Shown here piece after piece: positions 60,401 to 64,000 of a stretch of 64,000 bases of DNA. A program made the position numbers and the translations under genes. Position 1 is the first letter of the stretch; each line of letters begins with the position of its first letter. The notes under the pieces are model-generated. The model did not search any database. It saw only the letters and a program-made list of their open reading frames with translations, and was not told where the DNA came from. Origin of the DNA: Zygaena filipendulae (lineage: Eukaryota > Arthropoda > Insecta > Lepidoptera > Zygaenidae). The stretch is from the NCBI GenBank assembly GCA_907165275.2, contig OU015666.1, positions 8,090,001-8,154,000 of the forward strand, given 5' to 3'.

Positions 60401-63400
60401 CCTACGATATTTACACATTTGTATTATAAGTTCTCGCAAACATGTTGCTCTGAAAATATTATTTCTAATTTATTCATTTACTTGCTTTCGTCCGCGGCTT
60501 CGCTCACGTAATCGCTTATGCAGATTTTTTCATCAATCTTATATCCTTCGGAAACGGTACTTTATTTATTACTAGCTGTGCCCCGTGGTTTCACCCGCGG
60601 TAATTTCGGAGTTCCCGCGGGAATTCCGGGATAAAAAGTACCCTATGTCCTTCTCTGTCATCCAATTCCGTTCAGCCGTTTTTGCGTGATTGAGTAACAA
60701 ACATCCACACTTTCACATTTATAATATTAGTAGGATTATTTAATTTTGTTCTGGGTGGAAGGTGTGCATTTTTTGTACCCCTGAAAATTACTTAGATTTA
60801 ATCGTCAAGATAATGAAGTAAACTTATATATGGAGTAATACATGCCTATCATTAGCGTCTTCTTCTTTCGCCTCGGACACGTTATTCTCTCTGGGCGACA
60901 CACTCCGCCTGTTCTGTTCGATTTGCAGATTCTTTATGACAGCCTTGATATCCTCAATTTTAGCATCTATCTGCGTCGGCTTGGGACTGACCGAGTTGCG
61001 GAACATATTAAACGTGTCCAAGGTCAGCTCGTCCAGCGTCCTCAGCGGACTCCGGCTGGTCTCTTTGGCCTCCTCCTGCTTCACTCGCAGGTCCTCGATG
61101 GCGGTCATTTCGTCCCTCTCGTCCGAGTCGCGTTTGCCGTTCGCGTCGGTGACGTCATCGTCCACCGGATCCAGTATGGACTTCGCTTTGAGCTCTTGCT
61201 CCTGTATCTCCCTGAACGCCGCGTACCGATCGTAGCCGGGGTTCACTTTGCTGTCGAAGTCGTCGAAGTTGGCGACGAAAGTGTCGCCGGTTAAGGCGCT
61301 CGGTGTGAAGTCGTCTTCGAACTGGGTTTTGAAGTCGCCCGACCCCGCGGCGGGCGCTGACGGCTGTTTGCCCGCTGCGGGTGCCACGGTGTGCGATGTG
61401 GGCTTGTCCTTTTCACTTTTCAGAGACGGCTCTACGTGGATGTGCTGTGGACGAGTAACGAAATGCATTTGTGTGTAACGTTTCGGCACTCGGTATACTA
61501 GATAGCGTACCCGTTACTCAGTACCGAAAATCACACCCAGCTAAACTCTATGTAATTTGAAACAAGGGACATAATATTCAAGCTCTCCAATTCATACTTT
61601 CATGTAAGTAACTAATATGAACATTAATTCATCGCAGTCTTAACCGCGTTAATTGCGGAGTAAAAAGCACTAAGTACCCTAATCCATAGATTAGGCACCT
61701 AAAAGGATATGTCTGACAACGTGTATAAAGAATTTCACGATGATCGGCTTACACAACCAAACCTTACCGTTAACTGTTAAGGCGTGAAAAGGTAACAGAC
61801 AGACAAAGTTACTTTCGCAAATAAATACTTATAATATTAACAGCTCAGAGATCAGTTTTTTGCTAAGAGTAAACAAAAATAGCAAGTGAATGTTGGTTTA
61901 TAGATTTTTAAATAATAGTTTAGAATTAACGACAGACGTACAGTGTTGTACGAAGGTCTCCCCCGTTTCCATCTACCCTCGTTCAGTTGTTTTGTATGTT
62001 TAGTGTACCTAAATAGTACGTAGACATACATACCGCTCTGTCGTTGTCGGCAGCGAGGTACGACCTGAGGTAGTCGGTGAGTTGCGGGAGGGTCATCGAC
62101 GACAGGGTCGCGGCCGGCACGCGCAGTCTGTAACATTCGAGTTTCGTATAATGGACTGCCGAGTGCCTACCTAAACCACAATATGGATCAGTAATTGATT
62201 ATGAAAAAAATGTCACTTACATATACATTTACATATACATTTTACATAATATACAATTAGGCTGCAAGGCATCGATATCACAGTTTAGATAGACAGTCCA
62301 CTGTGCAAAAAAAGGCCCTTAGTGGGTTTTAGGTTCAGCGTGGCGAGCACGGAGTTGGAGTTCGAAACTCAAGTTGATATATTTTTTTTATTTGACTTAG
62401 TTAGATAATAAAAACTACGTACGTACGTACTCGACGTACACAATAGAATTTTTGATTTTCATATATTGGCCAGCATGCCTATATTGTTTTTGAGCTTAAA
62501 TTCAGAACGGTATTTCGAATAAAACTATATCGTTCCACGCCTAAAACTTGCTCTATGGATAACAGCGAGTGCTGTTTGTCGCATAGTAAGTACAGTCAGC
62601 ATCATCAATATGTCAACACTTCAGGTTCAGTCATTAGATCCAGAGATAATTGTTCCGCCGTGATTTTACCCGCGGGAAATTCGGAGTTTCCGCGGGAATT
62701 TCGGAATAAAAGGTACCCTGTGACACTCAGGATCACTGCAGCTTCCTATAAATAAAGGAATTTTCAAAATCGGTTCATTAGATCCAGAGATTATACCCCC
62801 TACAACACGAACGTGACAAACTCACAAACCCACAAACTCACAAACTTTTGCTCTTTATAATATTAGTATAGACTAGCTGTGCCCCGCGGTTTCACCCGCG
62901 GTAATTTCGGAGTTCCCGCGGGAGTTCCGGAATAAAAAGTACCCTATGTCTTTCTCTGTACCCCTGACGTGCATGCCAAATTTCATCCAAATCCGTTCAG
63001 CCGTTTTTGCGTGATTGAGTAAACGTATGCGAGGATAAGAGCTCGAAAGCGCATTTTCATCCGACTTGTTTCAAATTTATCGTCACTGCTCAGTTCCTAT
63101 GTGTCTTAGTGTTATGTTATATAGCCTATAATCTGCCCAGGAGTATGGACTACAATCGTACCAAGTTTGGTTAAAATCCCTTCAGTAGTTTTTGATCCGT
63201 GCGTGCACATACAGACAGACAGACGACAAAAAATTTACTGATTGCATTTTTGGCATCAGTATCGATCACCATTCATGCTCCAATATTAATTTTGAATATA
63301 TATTCAATGTACAGAATTGACCTCTCAACAGTTTTATTATAAGTATAGATATAGATAAGATACGCACCTGTGCGCGAGCTCGGCCATGGAGCACGTGAGC

Positions 63401-63564
63401 AGCTGGCTGAGCGTGATGTCGAAGCGGCGCGCGGCCGGCAGCGGCGGCGGCGCCGGCGTCAGGTACTCGTCCTCGCTGCTGTTGCCCCCGCCCCCGCCCG
63501 CGCCCCCGCCCGCGGCCGCCGCCGACACGGCCAGCGACGCGCGCGGCTTCGTGCTGCGGTCCGC
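51407..63564 (-). CDS. large low-complexity protein with AP-2-type binding motifs (C-terminal 951 residues; endocytic adaptor-like, identity uncertain)
   Basis: Twelve exons: 63368-63564, 62034-62127, 60846-61444, 59891-60252, 58520-58753, 57405-57513, 56289-56666, 55685-55752, 54572-54653, 53817-54119, 52314-52464, 51407-51685. They total 2856 nt with one frame throughout; eleven introns are in the window, ten GT-AG and one GC-AG (after 60846). Counting from the first exon here: FEDDF at 139-143 and again at 858-862 (split by an intron), DPF at 919-921, DRYAAFREI at 169-177 and DRYAALREI at 296-304, a His-rich HHAHHG run at 467-486, and an Arg/Asp/Ser-rich block at about 532-657. YGS(T)LGW also appears twice. 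FxDxF and DPF are known ligands of the AP-2 alpha appendage, so a clathrin-adaptor role is plausible. Disabled-like or AGFG-like proteins are candidates; no PTB or ArfGAP domain is visible here. The N-terminus is likely outside the window, unless the ATG at 63600 is used. Confidence 0.72.
51968..52162 (-). mobile_element. Helitron-like element in an intron of the adaptor-like gene
   Basis: Starts ctagctgtcccccgcgattt, ends gatttataggtatatatta. It shares the word cggagtccatcgcggacaaa with the copy at 3838. Confidence 0.75.
52637..52819 (+). mobile_element. Helitron-like element
   Basis: Starts tctacactaatattgtaaag (a good 5' TC end), ends gggtgaaaccacggggaatatgtag with a mutated CAGCTAG. Confidence 0.75.
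52820..53816. other. intron of the adaptor-like gene, no feature seen
   Basis: AT-rich intronic DNA, ending in a run of A at 53780-53800 shortly before the exon. No repeat family recognised. Confidence 0.45.
54190..54371. mobile_element. MITE family F, copy 2 (182 bp)
   Basis: Ends cacggtgaaact / attttcaccgtg, internal agaccccgtcttt / agacgggctct. It lies 70 bp upstream (in transcript direction) of exon 53817-54119, near its acceptor. Confidence 0.88.
54431..54545 (-). mobile_element. tRNA-derived SINE head
   Basis: On the minus strand: gggctggcgcagtagtcgcc (A-box-like) then cggattcgattgccgg (B-box-like). The sequence between exons has no other function evident. It is not a folded tRNA. Confidence 0.55.
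55120..55440. mobile_element. MITE family A, copy 2
   Basis: Starts gggctagttgactaaa, contains cgtgacgtcac and gacgtcacg on either side of its centre, ends taactgaaggactaataaaa and a decayed terminus. Confidence 0.82.
56086..56222. mobile_element. near-perfect palindrome (137 bp), MITE-like
   Basis: Arms of about 58 nt (gctaagatgcgcaacacgat ... gattctcgtcgaca) are exact reverse complements around a 13-nt centre (tattgtatggttt). It lies 67 bp beyond the donor of exon 56289-56666. Single copy here. Confidence 0.88.
56718..56864. mobile_element. imperfect palindrome (about 147 bp), MITE-like
   Basis: Ends ggagcacgaattttttcgct / gcgcaaaaattcgtgctccc with inner arms gtatggaaaatgaac / gttcattttccatac. 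It lies about 50 bp from the acceptor of exon 56289-56666. Confidence 0.82.
56955..57105. repeat. TG microsatellite
   Basis: Tract of tgtgtg with scattered cg and ca interruptions over about 150 bp, intronic. Overlapping frames on both strands are artefacts of it. Confidence 0.9.
57142..57383. mobile_element. palindromic MITE family G, copy 3 (242 bp)
   Basis: Ends taagaccgcactcagagtcg / cgactctgagtgcggcggtta. The right end is 21 bp from the donor of exon 57405-57513, so it fills the start of that intron. Confidence 0.92.
57579..57795 (-). mobile_element. Helitron-like element, full length
   Basis: Starts ctagctgctccccgcggtct after A, ends ataatattagtatagaga before T. It sits about 65 bp upstream (in transcript direction) of exon 57405-57513. 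Confidence 0.85.
57796..58519. other. intron of the adaptor-like gene, no clear feature
   Basis: Contains a stretch at 58170-58270 (accagtgtcgccgggtgatt) that loosely resembles 26700-26790. No gene seen. Confidence 0.4.
59113..59633 (-). mobile_element. Helitron-like element split by MITE A
   Basis: Outer pieces: 59113-59139 (tcccccgcagttttacccgc ggtaat) and 59463-59633 (ttcccgtgagaatt ... gattagtataga). MITE A copy 3 lies between them. Confidence 0.78.
59140..59462. mobile_element. MITE family A, copy 3, inside a Helitron
   Basis: Ends gggcatgttgactaattttt / aaaagtagtcaacatccc. This is the best-preserved pair of ends in the family. Confidence 0.88.
60345..60385 (+). repeat. family D end fragment
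   Basis: Only tttttaaccgacttccaaaa and ggttgtatgtatg remain, in an intron of the adaptor-like gene. Confidence 0.6.
60572..60734 (-). mobile_element. Helitron-like element
   Basis: Starts ctagctgtgccccgtggttt, has ccgttcagccgtttttgcgt, ends cacatttataatattagtag. Confidence 0.82.
61630..61838 (-). mobile_element. Helitron-like element, degenerate
   Basis: Words taaccgcgttaattgcggag, gacaacgtgtataaagaatt, ttcacgatgatcgg and acttataatatta in order; CTAG end lost. Confidence 0.6.
62645..62872 (-). mobile_element. Helitron-like element, tandem with the next copy
   Basis: Degenerate 3' end (ttgttccgccgtgattttac), good 5' end ataatattagtataga at 62872, followed at once by the CTAG of the next copy. 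Confidence 0.8.
62873..63030 (-). mobile_element. Helitron-like element, tandem, 5' end truncated
   Basis: Starts ctagctgtgccccgcggttt exactly after the GA of the previous copy; body ends near gcgtgattgagtaaacg without a 5' terminus. Confidence 0.8.
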
Positions 63565-64000
63565 CTGCAACAGACGCGCCGCGCTCACCGTAATGGGCAT
63601 GTTGACTAATTTTCAGTGGCGAAGGGTGAAATATTGAGAGAGGCAACCCGGAAATCTATTTGGTACCTACTATAAATAAGTACGTAATTTCAACTATCTA
63701 CTTACCGCAAATACCTAATTTCAACGTACGTCTGCGTAACTGCTTTCACTATCATTACACACAAAAAAAAAAAAATCCAATTATAATACTAATCAGTAAT
63801 CACTATTTAATACCAAGTAATAAATTCTAACACGTGACACTAACTAATAAATTCAAATACCTATAAATTTTCAATTTTTTCATCATAAATTCAAGTTGTC
63901 TGTCAACAGTCAACACAGAATGTCCGCTTCGTTTCGAATTTCTAGGACCAATAAGGATATTTGATGAGACAGTAATAGAAAATGTGTGCGCATGAGCAAG
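63565..64000. other. region upstream of the first supported exon of the adaptor-like gene
   Basis: Either an intron or the 5' flank. A 22-nt match to the end of MITE A (taatgggcatgttgactaat plus tt) lies at about 63593-63615 and contains a minus-strand ATG at 63600 that is in frame with the exon. No other feature is seen out to the window end. Confidence 0.4.

Noticed and set aside
60841..60842. GT donor for exon 60842-61444
   Set aside because: It would put the following exon out of frame, whereas the GC donor at 60846 keeps frame and restores a repeated motif.

Overview
The window is a piece of insect nuclear genome, most probably from a butterfly or moth. Genes are split into many short exons with GT-AG introns. 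Noncoding DNA is AT-rich and crowded with small transposons, and one non-autonomous Helitron family (5' TC, 3' hairpin of CCGCGG arms followed by CAGCTAG, set between A and T) occurs about 29 times. This repeat style is typical of Lepidoptera. The species cannot be told from the sequence.

Five protein-coding genes can be supported; four have exon chains that keep frame from end to end within the window. (1) 1-1138, minus: start of an axonemal dynein heavy chain, cut by the window edge. (2) 7021-10250, minus: complete 244-residue STIMATE/TMEM110-type ER membrane protein in six exons. (3) 30315-42520, plus: complete 389-residue hnRNP K orthologue (three KH domains plus an RGG-rich linker) in nine exons. 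(4) 43830-44763, minus: complete 245-residue LYSMD3/4-type membrane protein with one LysM domain, in three exons. (5) 51407-63564, minus: the last 12 exons (951 residues) of a large low-complexity protein with two FxDxF motifs, one DPF motif and a repeated DRYAAxREI motif. It looks like an endocytic adaptor, but I do not recognise it with certainty.

The space between genes, and most long introns, is mobile-element debris. The best-preserved element is a 2.5 kb hAT element (12282-14783) with matching terminal inverted repeats and a perfect 8-bp target duplication. It holds a decayed BED/hAT transposase start and a six-copy 157-bp tandem array. A second, 369-bp hAT element with a perfect 8-bp duplication sits in a STIMATE intron. 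Other families are a 620-640 bp MITE (three copies), a palindromic 240-bp MITE (three copies), a 180-bp MITE (two copies), a roughly 320-bp MITE (four copies), a foldback element with ends reading accgacttccaaaaa, tRNA-derived SINEs and LINE 3' fragments. Several are nested in one another.

The genes are unrelated in function and there is no operon-like logic. The main points for a second look are the composite hAT element, the unidentified adaptor-like gene with its GC-AG intron, and several transposons lying within a few tens of bases of splice sites or start codons.
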